Assembly (NCBI GenBank): GCA_016794945.1
Contig: JAEUIX010000109.1
Location: forward strand, 1 to 6,598
Origin: Phycisphaerae bacterium
GTDB lineage: Bacteria; Planctomycetota; Phycisphaerae; Phycisphaerales; UBA1924
Length of the DNA stretch: 6,598 nt
Direction of reading: 5' to 3'
The notes under the pieces were generated by a model that saw only the letters and a program-made list of their open reading frames with translations, ran no database searches and had not been told where the DNA came from. Positions 1 to 6,487 of this stretch are shown piece by piece. Both the position numbers and the translations under genes were made by a program. Position 1 is the stretch's first letter. Each line of letters begins with the position of its first letter.

Positions 1-1
1 C

Positions 2-1921
2 GGCGGCGGCGACGGGTTCATCTGCGCCGTCGATCCCAACGACCCGGACCAGCTCTACTACGAGAGCCAGAACGGCGGCAGTGGCTGGCGCAACCTGCGC
101 ACGGGGCGCAGCGGGTCGCTGCGGCCCCAGCCGCCTCGGGGCGTGCAGTACCGCTTCAACTGGAAGACGCCGTTCGTACTCTCGGCGCACAACCCGGGGA
201 TCTACTACAGCGCGGGGAACTACGTGTTCCGGGCCCTGTCGGCGACGGCGACGATCAAGGCCATCTCGCCGGCCCTGGGGCGGACCGAGCGCGGCACGGC
301 GACAGCCCTGACCGAGAGCCCGCTGGACTCGGACGTGCTGTACGTCGGCACCGACGACGGCATGATGTGGACCACGCGCGACGGCGGCAAGACGTGGTTC
401 GACCTGATGAAGGACGTTCCCGAGCACGTTTCTCCCGATGCGGCCCGTGGCCCCGGCCAGGCCGGCGGGGGCGGCCGGGGTCCGGGCGGTGCCCGGCCCG
501 GCAGGGTGCCCGAGGAAGAGACCGAGACCACTGATGAGCCCGCGCCGGGCGCGCCAGCGGCGAGTCCGCCACCGGCTGCGGGGGGCGAGGCGCGTCCGGC
601 ACAACCCCCGGGGGCCCGACCGACTCGGCGCGAGGGCGCTGCGGCGACGCCCGGCGACCCGGTCGCGGGCACGTGGAAAGCCAAGATCAAGGCCGAGGGG
701 GGCGGCGAGGGCGCCTTCGACCTGATCGTGGAGCGCAACCGCGAGGGCCGCGTCGGCGGCCGGGTGGCCTCGGACGCGTTTACGGGGCCGGTGACCTCCG
801 GTTCGTTCGACGCGGCGACGGGGGAGTTGAAGATCTCGATCGAAGGCCCGACCGGAGCGGTGCGGCTGGAGGGCAAGGTCGAGGGTGAATCGATGGCGGG
901 CACCGCTCGCAGCGAGGACGGCCGTCTGTCGCTCACGTTCGAGGCCAAGCGTGAGCAACCCCGCACGGGCCGGGGCGAGGCGGGAGCTCGGGCGGGGGCC
1001 GAACCGCTGCCGCCGGGCAAGCCGCTGGGTGAGTTCATTACCCGACCGTTGACGGTGTCAACGCTGGAGGCTTCTCGTTTCGCGGCCGGGCGGGTCTACG
1101 CGGCGCTCGACGCGCACCGCAGCGACGACGATGCTCCGTACCTGATCGCATCGGAGGATTACGGGCGGACCTGGCGCGACCTTCGTGGCGACCTGCCGGC
1201 CTCGGCGGGATCGGCCCGGGCCCTGCGCGAGGACCTGCGCCGAGCGGACGTGCTGTACCTCGGAACGGAGTTCGGGTGCTGGGTGTCGGTGAACCGTGGG
1301 CGCACCTGGGCGAAACTCAACAGCAACCTGCCGACGGTCGCGGTGCACGACTTTGCGCAGCACCCGACGGCGGGCGAGATGGTCGCGGCGACGCACGGGC
1401 GGAGCCTGTGGATCCTGGACGTTTCGACGATCCGCCAGCTGACGGCCGATGCGCTCGCAGCGCCGTTCACGCTCTACAAACCCGCGAACGTGATGGTGCT
1501 GCGGCCCGCTCCCGCCAACGGCAGCAGCGGCGTGCGCGCGTTCCGGGGTCAGAACCCGGCGGGCAACGCGACGATCCATTACTCGCTGACGGCCGTCGCC
1601 AAGGAAGGCACGCTGAAGGTCACCGAGCCCGACGGCACGCCGGTCCGTGAACTGAAGCTGCCATCCATGGAGCCGGGGATGCACACCGTGACATGGGATC
1701 TGCGGCGCGCGCCCGCGCGGGGCCAGCAGACCGGCGCCCGCGTGCCGATCGGGACCTACAAGGTGGTGCTGACGATCGACGGCAAGGACCAGGCCCACAC
1801 GTTCGCGATTTCGGGCGACCCGGACTTCCCCGCCGTCAACCCGATCGCGGAACTGGAGGAGTACGAGCGATCGGAGAACGATCGCCGCCGTCGCGACATG
1901 CAGTTCTTCGACACCAAGTAG
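2..1921 (+). CDS. BNR/sortilin-type beta-propeller protein with FlgD-like Ig domain, 5' end missing
   Basis: The frame is open from base 2 to TAG at 1919-1921, giving the last 639 residues; the start lies upstream of the window. The sequence shows a propeller of the VPS10/sortilin, BNR-repeat type: a GGGDGF block at residues 1-6, DPNDPDQLYYESQNGG at 11-26, and three Asp-box-like motifs (DGGKTW near 127-132, DYGRTW near 386-391, RGRTW near 432-436). ATHGRSLWILD at 463-473 is typical of the last blades of this family. Residues about 523-603 resemble a FlgD-type Ig domain (TVTWDL, PIGTYKVVLTIDG). Between blades, residues about 147-340 form an insertion: a Gly/Pro/Ala-rich linker, a small beta-rich domain at about 223-317 starting GTWKAKI, and a second linker. 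Related proteins are usually exported; the signal peptide would be outside the window. Substrate or partner is unknown. The glycosidase label often given to such proteins is not supported by any catalytic residue I can see. Confidence 0.88.
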   Translation, partial: GGGDGFICAVDPNDPDQLYYESQNGGSGWRNLRTGRSGSLRPQPPRGVQYRFNWKTPFVLSAHNPGIYYSAGNYVFRALSATATIKAISPALGRTERGTATALTESPLDSDVLYVGTDDGMMWTTRDGGKTWFDLMKDVPEHVSPDAARGPGQAGGGGRGPGGARPGRVPEEETETTDEPAPGAPAASPPPAAGGEARPAQPPGARPTRREGAAATPGDPVAGTWKAKIKAEGGGEGAFDLIVERNREGRVGGRVASDAFTGPVTSGSFDAATGELKISIEGPTGAVRLEGKVEGESMAGTARSEDGRLSLTFEAKREQPRTGRGEAGARAGAEPLPPGKPLGEFITRPLTVSTLEASRFAAGRVYAALDAHRSDDDAPYLIASEDYGRTWRDLRGDLPASAGSARALREDLRRADVLYLGTEFGCWVSVNRGRTWAKLNSNLPTVAVHDFAQHPTAGEMVAATHGRSLWILDVSTIRQLTADALAAPFTLYKPANVMVLRPAPANGSSGVRAFRGQNPAGNATIHYSLTAVAKEGTLKVTEPDGTPVRELKLPSMEPGMHTVTWDLRRAPARGQQTGARVPIGTYKVVLTIDGKDQAHTFAISGDPDFPAVNPIAELEEYERSENDRRRRDMQFFDTK

Positions 1922-1957
1922 CGTCCCGCCGCCGCCCGGCTCCACAGCGCCCAGCCC

Positions 1958-2932
1958 ATGATCAGGCCCGCGACCACATTCCGACGAGTGCTGCTGCTGG
2001 CGATGCTCGCATCGGTGACGGTGTGCGCCGTGGTCGCCGTCGTGACGTTCCTGAGCGGGTCGTTCAGCCCGGCGAGCGTGCGGATCATGCTCACGCTGGG
2101 GACGTTGGCGCTGCACTGCGGCGTGGCCCTGAGCATGTTCACCGCGATCGACAAGGGTCTGCACGAAGCCATGGCCAACATCGGCCTGGTCGTGTTCGCG
2201 GCCAATCTGGCGGTCTGCCTCTCGGCGATCTGGATCATGACGGCCGATTCTGGCGTTCGAGCTCTTGGCGGCACGCTGGCGCTGGCGTTGTACTTCTCGT
2301 TTGCCGCGGCGCACGGGAAGCTCATCCAGGCCCGGCGGGCACTGGGCCTGGCGGCGGCGGGGCTGGCGGCGTGCGTGGCGGGGTTCGGCTACACGACGTA
2401 CGTGGTGTGGTTCGGCACCGATGGAGGGAGCGAGTGGGTCTGGAAGGCTCTGTGGCTGCTGGCGCTGTCATCGTTCACACTGGCGCACGTGGCGCTGCTG
2501 CTGACGAGCGTGACGGCGCCGGCGCTGTCCCTGCTGAGGCTGGGCGCCGTGCTGGCGTCGGCGGGCATGGGGTGCCTTCTGACGTACATCACACTCTGGC
2601 CCGACAGCCTGCCTGAGGACAGCCTGTTCCGGCTGTTGGGGGCCGTGGGCGTGATCGACGCCGCGGCGACGCTGGCGGCGATGATCATGCAGCGGCTGCG
2701 GTCCGGCGAAGCAACGCGGCTCGGCGGGACCGAGGGGGCGGGCGTGCCGCGCGTGTCGGTGATCTGTCCCAGGTGCTCGAAGGGGTTGACGCTCGAACTC
2801 GGGCTGAGCCGCTGCGACGGCTGCGGCCTCGACATCGAGGTCCGCCTGCCCAACCTGCTGTGCAAATCGTGCGGCTACCGGCTGCTCGAGGTCGCGGGGC
2901 GTCAGTGCCCCGAGTGCGGCGCGGCGTTCTGA
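1958..2932 (+). CDS. Polytopic membrane protein with C-terminal double zinc ribbon, function unknown
   Basis: 324 residues from ATG 1958 to TGA. I do not recognise a named family. Residues 1-247 are strongly hydrophobic and form about eight candidate membrane segments (near 10-32, 43-63, 73-94, 103-119, 128-150, 162-185, 188-211, 224-244). A short polar linker (248-264) leads to a soluble tail with four CxxC pairs: C270/C273, C286/C289, C302/C305 and C317/C320. This is the spacing of two four-Cys zinc ribbons, the last one written CPEC. The tail probably lies in the cytoplasm, but topology was not computed. ATG 1958 is the first ATG after the preceding stop and no clear Shine-Dalgarno precedes it; a start further in cannot be excluded. 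The gene follows the propeller gene by 36 bases on the same strand, in the same frame, so co-transcription is plausible. Its last 31 bases overlap the end of the convergent permease gene. The zinc ribbon could bind protein or nucleic acid or be structural. Confidence 0.85.
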   Translation: MIRPATTFRRVLLLAMLASVTVCAVVAVVTFLSGSFSPASVRIMLTLGTLALHCGVALSMFTAIDKGLHEAMANIGLVVFAANLAVCLSAIWIMTADSGVRALGGTLALALYFSFAAAHGKLIQARRALGLAAAGLAACVAGFGYTTYVVWFGTDGGSEWVWKALWLLALSSFTLAHVALLLTSVTAPALSLLRLGAVLASAGMGCLLTYITLWPDSLPEDSLFRLLGAVGVIDAAATLAAMIMQRLRSGEATRLGGTEGAGVPRVSVICPRCSKGLTLELGLSRCDGCGLDIEVRLPNLLCKSCGYRLLEVAGRQCPECGAAF

Positions 2933-4284
2933 GCCCGGCCGCCGCCGAACCGGCGCCAGACGTGGTAGATGGGCCAGCCGGCCAGCAGCACGGCGACCCA
3001 CGGGAGCGTGGTCGATGGCGAGTTGTAGATGCTGGCGCCGGTCATGACGGCGGCGCTGAGCACGAACACCGCCGGAACGATCGGGTAGCCGACGCAGCGG
3101 TAGGGACGCGGCGCATCGGGTCTTCGAGCCCGCTCGACGAAGATGGCGGCGCCGGCCAGGCCGTAGAAGATCCACCTGCAGAACACGAAGCCCCCGGCCA
3201 GTTCGGCGAAGCCACCGAGCGCGAGCACGGCGGTGCACGACAGGGCGCACTGGACCCAGAGGGCGACCGCGGGCGTGTTCCTCCGGCTGACGCGCGAAAG
3301 GAAGCTGAACATCAGGCCGTCGCGCGACTGCGCCCACGTGACGCGGGCGCCGGTCAGGATCGACGCGTGCGAACTGCCGATGGTCGAGAGGATGATGACC
3401 ACGCTCATGACCACGGCGCCGGCGTCGCCGATCAGGCGCTGGCCGACCAGCGGGGCGATGGTCTCGCGTCCGCGCATCTCGGCCAGCGGCACCACCGCGA
3501 AGAACGCGGCGTTGACCGCGACGTACAGCGCCGTGACCGCCAGCGTGCCCAAGATGAGCACGCGAGGAAGGGTGCGCCGAGGCTCGGTGACCTCGCCGGC
3601 GAGCGAGCCGCCGTCGTTCCAGCCGTCGTACGACCAGAGCACGACCGAGAGCACCGCGACCGCACCGGCGACGAAACCGCCGGGTTCGACCGTCGCCGGC
3701 GCGGGCGACATTGCTCCGGCCACGAATCGCCCCGCCGCGACGGCGCCGAACACGACGGCAACCAGCGCACCGGCCTTGATGATGGTCAGCACGCCGGCGA
3801 CGCCCGCGGCCAGCACGGTGCCGCGGGCGTTGATCGCCGTGAGCAGGACCAGCGCGATGCAGGTCTCAACACGGGGATCGAACGTGATTCCGAACAGCGC
3901 GTTGAAATGCTCGGCGAAGACGATCGCGATCCCTCCGGCGGCGAAGGGCTTGATCAGCAGCATGTACGCCCAGCCGAAGACGAAGCCGGTCGCGTCTCCG
4001 TAGGCCTCTCGAAGGAAGACGTAGACGCCGCCGGACCGGGGGTGCAGCACGGCCAGTTCGGCGTAGGTCAGGGCACCGCAGAGCGCCAGCAGACCGCCGG
4101 CCAGCCAGAACGCCAGCACGGCCCACGGGTCCGACATCCACCGGGCGATTTCCGGCGGCGCCTTGAAGATGCCGCTGCCGATGATCACGGCCACCATGAC
4201 GCCCGTGGCGCCCCAGAACCCGATCGACCGGGGCAGGGCGGGCGTCGCGGGCTGCAGACCCGGGTTTCGCGATTCACCGGTCAC
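2902..4284 (-). CDS. APC superfamily amino-acid permease, LAT-like
   Basis: 460 residues, GTG at 4284-4282 to TGA at 2904-2902. It is expected to carry amino acids across the inner membrane by proton- or exchange-coupled transport; the substrate cannot be read from sequence. Family hallmarks are present: GFWGATGVMVAVIIGSGIF at 22-40 (the unwound TM1 with the GSGIF substrate site), PRSGGVYVF at 82-90, WSYDGWND at 217-224, the loop EVTEPRRTLPR at 231-241, an ARVTWAQSRDGLMF block at 313-326, and a C-terminal RPYRCVGYPIVP at 393-404. The length and about twelve hydrophobic segments fit the family. GTG is the only reasonable start: an in-frame TGA lies at 4311-4309 and no ATG, GTG or TTG lies between. 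There is no purine-rich ribosome site, and the S46 peptidase gene ends 11 bases upstream, so translation may depend on coupling to that gene. If ribosomes stop at the amber codon inside the peptidase, permease expression could also suffer. Confidence 0.93.
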   Translation of the reverse strand: MTGESRNPGLQPATPALPRSIGFWGATGVMVAVIIGSGIFKAPPEIARWMSDPWAVLAFWLAGGLLALCGALTYAELAVLHPRSGGVYVFLREAYGDATGFVFGWAYMLLIKPFAAGGIAIVFAEHFNALFGITFDPRVETCIALVLLTAINARGTVLAAGVAGVLTIIKAGALVAVVFGAVAAGRFVAGAMSPAPATVEPGGFVAGAVAVLSVVLWSYDGWNDGGSLAGEVTEPRRTLPRVLILGTLAVTALYVAVNAAFFAVVPLAEMRGRETIAPLVGQRLIGDAGAVVMSVVIILSTIGSSHASILTGARVTWAQSRDGLMFSFLSRVSRRNTPAVALWVQCALSCTAVLALGGFAELAGGFVFCRWIFYGLAGAAIFVERARRPDAPRPYRCVGYPIVPAVFVLSAAVMTGASIYNSPSTTLPWVAVLLAGWPIYHVWRRFGGGRAQNAAPHSGH

Positions 4285-4295
4285 GGACGGGGAGT

Positions 4296-5138
4296 CTACT
4301 TGTTCGTCTCACGCGCGGCGAGGATCTCGTCGACCAGGGGCTTCGCTTCGTAGACCGCTCGGAGGGCATGGATGATCGCCCGCGCGTCGACGCAGACGGC
4401 CCGACCCTGCGCATCGCTGTAGGCGTAATCCCACACCAGGCTCTGGATGTTCCCGTCGAAAATCAGGCCGATGACCTCGCCGGCCTTGTTCAGCACGGGG
4501 CTGCCCGAGTTGCCCCCGATGATGTCGGCGGTGCACACGAAGTTGAAGGGCGTGGAGAGATCGAGCTGCGGCTTGCGGTCCGTCCACCGCTTGGGCAGAT
4601 CGAAGAACTCCTGGCCGGCCCGCTCGGCGGCGCGGGTGTAGAGGCCGGCGAAGTCGGTGTACGCGGGCACGGTTCTGCCGTCCTGCTCGTAGCCTCTGAT
4701 CGGGCCGTACGCCAGTCTCAGCGTGAACGTTGCGTCGGGGTAGCCCTGCTCGCCGTGTACGGCGAACCGGGCGGAGGCGATCTTGGAGTAACCGTCGGCC
4801 TCCGGTCCGTCGACGGTGTCCTCGATCTGGCGTTGGAGGCGGCGCAGGTGGGGGTCGAGCGCCTTGGCGAGAGCGATCATCGGTTCGGAGGACTTTGCCA
4901 CGATCCAGCCCCCTCCGGAGAACAGGTCCTTCCTGTACGCGGGATCGGCCAGCCCCGAGCCGTTGACGAGTTCGGCCGCGCGTTCGTTCGGGCGCTTGCC
5001 TCCTAATGCCAATCGCACCAGTTCGTGATCGGCCCCCAGCAACTCGACCATGCGCACAAGCCAGTCCTCGACCAGAAACCGCTCGTAGAGCGCCGAAATC
5101 GGCGCGGGCGAAAGCAGCTCCAGCTCCACCGCCGGCAT
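4296..5138 (-). CDS. S46 dipeptidyl-peptidase, C-terminal part with catalytic Ser, downstream of an in-frame amber codon
   Basis: This is the C-terminal portion of the S46 peptidase whose N-terminal part lies at 5178-6374, in the same frame. Family sequence continues right up to the amber codon: 13 further codons at 5177-5139 read PDGERLARYHESQ, as family members do. ATG 5138 is therefore an internal Met (residue 413 of the whole protein), not a convincing start, and it has no ribosome site. The part holds LLSPAPI near 420-426, the helical region, and PDATFTLRLAYGPIRGYE, which leads to the catalytic motif GGNSGSP with Ser623 (whole-protein numbering). The residue 18 after that Ser is Gly641, in FDG. 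In the family this position is Gly in DPP7-type enzymes and Arg in the acidic-specific DPP11, so a preference for hydrophobic P1 residues is inferred. The frame ends in TAG at 4298-4296, matching the usual family C-terminus. Expressed alone it would lack His, Asp and a signal peptide, and should be inactive. Confidence 0.85.
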   Translation of the reverse strand: MPAVELELLSPAPISALYERFLVEDWLVRMVELLGADHELVRLALGGKRPNERAAELVNGSGLADPAYRKDLFSGGGWIVAKSSEPMIALAKALDPHLRRLQRQIEDTVDGPEADGYSKIASARFAVHGEQGYPDATFTLRLAYGPIRGYEQDGRTVPAYTDFAGLYTRAAERAGQEFFDLPKRWTDRKPQLDLSTPFNFVCTADIIGGNSGSPVLNKAGEVIGLIFDGNIQSLVWDYAYSDAQGRAVCVDARAIIHALRAVYEAKPLVDEILAARETNK

Positions 5139-5177
5139 CTGCGATTCGTGGTACCGGGCCAGACGCTCACCGTCGGG

Positions 5178-5180
5178 CTA
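5178..5180 (-). other. In-frame amber codon (codon 399) inside the S46 peptidase gene
   Basis: Forward-strand CTA reads TAG on the coding strand. Sequence on both sides is in one frame and matches the family: LVQLAEERT, then the stop, then PDGERLARY. From memory, relatives read roughly E-x-x-x-K-P-N-x-E-R-L-x-E-Y here, so the stop most likely stands in place of Lys; AAG to TAG is one base change. No frameshift or deletion is seen. It may be a recent nonsense mutation, a polymorphism, or a sequencing or assembly error. Suppression is less likely. Confidence 0.85.
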
Positions 5181-6374
5181 CGTCCGTTCCTCCGCCAGTT
5201 GCACCAGTGTCACGGCCCGCCCGAGCAGGCCGGAACGGATCCGGAGCGCCTGCGTGAGCGGCAGGAGGTCGCGCCGGGCCTTGGCGGCCGCGGCGACCTT
5301 GTCCCACCCGTCGGCGAACCGTGCCTTCCACTCGGGGTTGCCGTCGACGGCCTCCCGCAGCGCCCGCTCGTCGGCGGCCTTGCGGCCCATGATCGCCGGG
5401 TCGAGCAGGCCGAGGTAGGCGCCGCTGACGGCCTTGCGTGCGTTGGCGACACCGAAGAGATCGTCGGCGCCGACGCGCCGGTGCTCCTTGCTGCGGTTGA
5501 CGAACTCGGTCGATCGCACCTCGCTGCGCCAGTAACGGGCCAGGCGCGCGGGAACCTCCGCGTCGCGGAGCGAGGCGAGATGATCGATGGTCAGTTGCCG
5601 GCTGGTGGATCCCGGATGGCCGACGACCAGCGCCAGGTCGCCCTCGTTGCTGCCCCGCTCCCAGGTGAAATAGCTGTCGTTGGCCAGCGGCTTGCCATTC
5701 TCGTAGATGCGGAAGAACATCACGTCCAGGCAGTAGCGCGGGTACTCGAAGTTGTCGGTATCGCCGCCGAAGAACGCCACGGCTTCCTCCGGGGCGAAGA
5801 CGATCCGAACGTCGGTGTACCGCTTGTACAGGTACAGGTGGTACCGCCCCCCCTGCCACAGCGTGACCATCTCGGGCTGAAGGCCCGACTTCTCGCCGGC
5901 CGCGCGGCAGATCTCGGCGATCGTCGCCTGGCGCTGCTGGTTGGCGGCCGCAACTTCCGCGCCGGGCGCCACGCCGGCGTTGACCCGGTCGGTCACGTCC
6001 TCGATGCTCCAGAGGATGTTCAGTTCCAGGTCCGGGCAGGGGAGTTCCTGGTCCAGCGTCGGGGCGTAGAACCCGGTTGCATTGAAATCACGCTCGGGCG
6101 TGCTGAGCTTGGCAAGCATGTCGCGTCCGACGTGGTGATTGGTCATCACCAGCCCGCGCCCGGACACGAGCGAACCCGAACCGCCGGTGTTGAACCGCAC
6201 GGCGCTGCGCTGCGCGTGCGCCAGCCACGCTTCGTCGGGCGCCCACCCGTGCGCCGCCTTCATCCGCGCTGCCGGCGGGGCGTTGAGCAGCCACATGCCC
6301 TCGTCGGCGAACGACCCGCTGATGCCCAGGCCGAGCAACGCGACGGAAAGCAAAGACCTCAGGGCGGTGCGCAT
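5178..6374 (-). CDS. S46 family dipeptidyl-peptidase, N-terminal part with signal peptide and catalytic His/Asp, ended by in-frame amber
   Basis: 398 residues before TAG at 5180-5178. S46 enzymes (DPP7/DPP11 group) are exported serine exopeptidases that remove dipeptides from oligopeptide N-termini. Start: ATG 6374 sits 7 bases after GGAG, the better-spaced choice over ATG 6380; an ATG at 6470 would add 32 residues ahead of a good signal peptide and is rejected. Residues 1-23 form a signal peptide (Arg-rich start, hydrophobic core LLSVALLGLGISG, likely cleavage after SFA), and the mature chain begins DEGMW as in the family. GLVMTNHHV at 74-82 carries catalytic His81. FGGDTDNFEYPRYCLD at 202-217 carries the conserved amino-terminus-binding block and Asp217. 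The His-to-Asp distance of 136 residues equals that in P. gingivalis DPP7 (His89, Asp225, numbering from memory). Without reading past the amber codon the product lacks the Ser and is inactive. The intact gene would be 692 codons, normal for this family. Confidence 0.9.
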   Translation of the reverse strand: MRTALRSLLSVALLGLGISGSFADEGMWLLNAPPAARMKAAHGWAPDEAWLAHAQRSAVRFNTGGSGSLVSGRGLVMTNHHVGRDMLAKLSTPERDFNATGFYAPTLDQELPCPDLELNILWSIEDVTDRVNAGVAPGAEVAAANQQRQATIAEICRAAGEKSGLQPEMVTLWQGGRYHLYLYKRYTDVRIVFAPEEAVAFFGGDTDNFEYPRYCLDVMFFRIYENGKPLANDSYFTWERGSNEGDLALVVGHPGSTSRQLTIDHLASLRDAEVPARLARYWRSEVRSTEFVNRSKEHRRVGADDLFGVANARKAVSGAYLGLLDPAIMGRKAADERALREAVDGNPEWKARFADGWDKVAAAAKARRDLLPLTQALRIRSGLLGRAVTLVQLAEERT

Positions 6375-6381
6375 GCTCATT

Positions 6382-6385
6382 CTCC
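6382..6385 (-). promoter_or_regulatory. Shine-Dalgarno site of the S46 peptidase gene
   Basis: The coding strand reads GGAG at 6385-6382, followed by the 7-base spacer AATGAGC and ATG at 6374-6372. That spacing is near optimal, whereas ATG 6380-6378 would leave only one base. The site therefore favours the start at 6374, which also gives a standard signal peptide. Confidence 0.65.
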
Positions 6386-6386
6386 G

Positions 6387-6406
6387 GCCGCGGGACGGGC
6401 CGCGGC
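6387..6406 (-). repeat. 7-bp inverted repeat in the S46 leader, next to the ribosome site
   Basis: GCCGCGG and CCGCGGC are separated by six bases. In the mRNA this all-G/C stem would end one base before GGAG of the peptidase ribosome site, so it could limit ribosome access. G+C-rich DNA makes such stems fairly often, so a regulatory role is unproven. Confidence 0.35.
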
Positions 6407-6431
6407 GACCCACCGCAGCGTAGCAATCGCT

Positions 6432-6449
6432 TCCGGTATGATGACCGGA
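6432..6449. promoter_or_regulatory. Inverted repeat with embedded -10-like hexamer in the divergent intergenic region
   Basis: TCCGGT at 6432-6437 and ACCGGA at 6444-6449 form a perfect 6-bp inverted repeat around ATGATG. The forward strand also reads TATGAT at 6437-6442, five of six matches to the sigma-70 -10 consensus, but I see no good -35 at the usual distance. If used, transcription would begin near 6449, giving a leader of about 39 bases to ATG 6488. It lies between the divergently transcribed peptidase and zinc-ribbon genes, so it could be an operator serving either one. Chance occurrence is possible. Confidence 0.3.
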
Positions 6450-6487
6450 CCATGGGACAGGGAATCTCAACCCAGCGAGCGGACGGG

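Noticed and set aside
440..670. Gly/Pro/Ala-rich linker region considered as a tandem repeat
   Set aside because: Composition is biased but no regular repeat unit is present.
1867..1885. 7-bp inverted repeat with GAGAA loop near the end of the propeller gene, considered as a terminator
   Set aside because: It lies inside the coding sequence, before the stop, and no T-run follows.
1058..2314. Reverse open frame (418 codons) across the propeller end and the membrane gene
   Set aside because: It is Arg/His/Gln-rich, spans two good forward genes, and has no motif.
2933..2965. G/C-rich stretch after the membrane zinc-ribbon gene as a terminator
   Set aside because: No clean stem plus T-run could be drawn; it is coding for the permease on the other strand.
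2773..4353. Long forward open frame (526 codons) opposite the permease
   Set aside because: Its translation is Arg/Asp/Gly/His/Gln-rich without recognisable motifs, and it lies antisense to a clear APC permease; a typical G+C-driven shadow frame.
5139..5180. Programmed frameshift or selenocysteine/pyrrolysine-type recoding at the peptidase break
   Set aside because: Both parts are in the same frame, so no shift is needed. The stop is TAG, not TGA, so selenocysteine is out. The expected residue is a helical-region Lys rather than an active-site residue, and TAG serves as a normal terminator of neighbouring genes; nothing specific to pyrrolysine is visible.
6375..6470. Upstream ATG at 6470 as the S46 peptidase start
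   Set aside because: It would put 32 residues, including His and Cys, before a standard signal peptide and ignores the well-placed GGAG before ATG 6374.
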